From an uncultured Nostocoides sp. (GTDB taxonomy: Bacteria; Actinomycetota; Actinomycetes; Actinomycetales; Dermatophilaceae): a DNA stretch of 5,097 bases. The position numbers and the translations under genes are program-made. Every line of letters begins with the position of its first letter. Position 1 is the first letter of the stretch. The DNA lies in contig CAKZIH010000029.1 of the NCBI GenBank assembly GCA_936931335.1, positions 1-5,097 of the forward strand, written 5' to 3'. Shown here one piece after another: positions 5,005 through 5,097 of the stretch. The notes below the pieces were generated by a model, which saw only the letters and a program-made list of their open reading frames with translations, was not told the DNA's origin and made no database searches.

Positions 5005-5097
5005 GGAATCCGGGAGAGGTCGAGGGCTGGTCATCCTGCCCAGTCTTTCAGCCTTCACCTGACCCTGTCCACCACTGCCGAACCGGGGCGGCGTGGG
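5005..5097 (-). other. tdh leader/upstream DNA, no clear promoter
   Basis: On the minus strand this stretch contains no TA dinucleotide and so no TANNNT -10 element. The tdh promoter is therefore either beyond the right edge or of another type. AGGG at about 5063-5066 lies a few nt before the alternative GTG start at 5058, the only weak ribosome-site-like sequence here. I see no riboswitch or attenuator. Confidence 0.4.

Overview
The window is G+C-rich, densely coded DNA. Strong G/C preference at third codon positions, scarce Shine-Dalgarno sequences, two apparently leaderless genes and the protein flavour all point to a high-GC actinobacterium; this is inference, and no genus can be named from the sequence. 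I see no mobile element, CRISPR array, tRNA or rRNA.

Layout from left to right. Positions 1-225 (minus) hold the N-terminal 75 residues of a class I SAM-dependent methyltransferase that runs off the left edge. A 91-bp divergent gap follows. Then 317-1327 (plus) encodes an aldo/keto reductase of the Kv-channel-beta/YghZ-like type. A 119-bp gap with a candidate terminator leads to 1447-2136 (plus), a two-domain VOC (glyoxalase-fold) protein. That gene converges on 2165-2632 (minus), a small four-helix membrane protein of the DUF2871 type, and a strong hairpin spans the junction. A 139-bp gap with an imperfect tandem repeat separates it from kbl (2772-3962, minus). Upstream of kbl, one base away, is tdh (3964 to about 5004, minus). 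The last ~90 bp are the tdh leader and upstream DNA.

The clearest biology is the tdh-kbl pair. Threonine dehydrogenase makes 2-amino-3-ketobutyrate, and KBL cleaves it with CoA to glycine and acetyl-CoA. The kbl ribosome binding site lies within the last codons of tdh, so the two are almost certainly co-transcribed and translationally linked. The intermediate can decarboxylate to aminoacetone, a source of methylglyoxal. The nearby reductase and glyoxalase-fold protein could in principle deal with such carbonyls, but they lie on the opposite strand in separate transcription units, so this link is speculative.

The non-coding signals most worth a second look are: identical TANNNT-6 nt-ATG arrangements before the reductase and VOC genes, an inverted repeat over the reductase start, the convergent hairpin carrying a stop codon in its loop, and the tandem repeat upstream of the DUF2871 gene. 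Overall this is a mostly ordinary metabolic region. I do not find convincing evidence of a novel multi-gene system.
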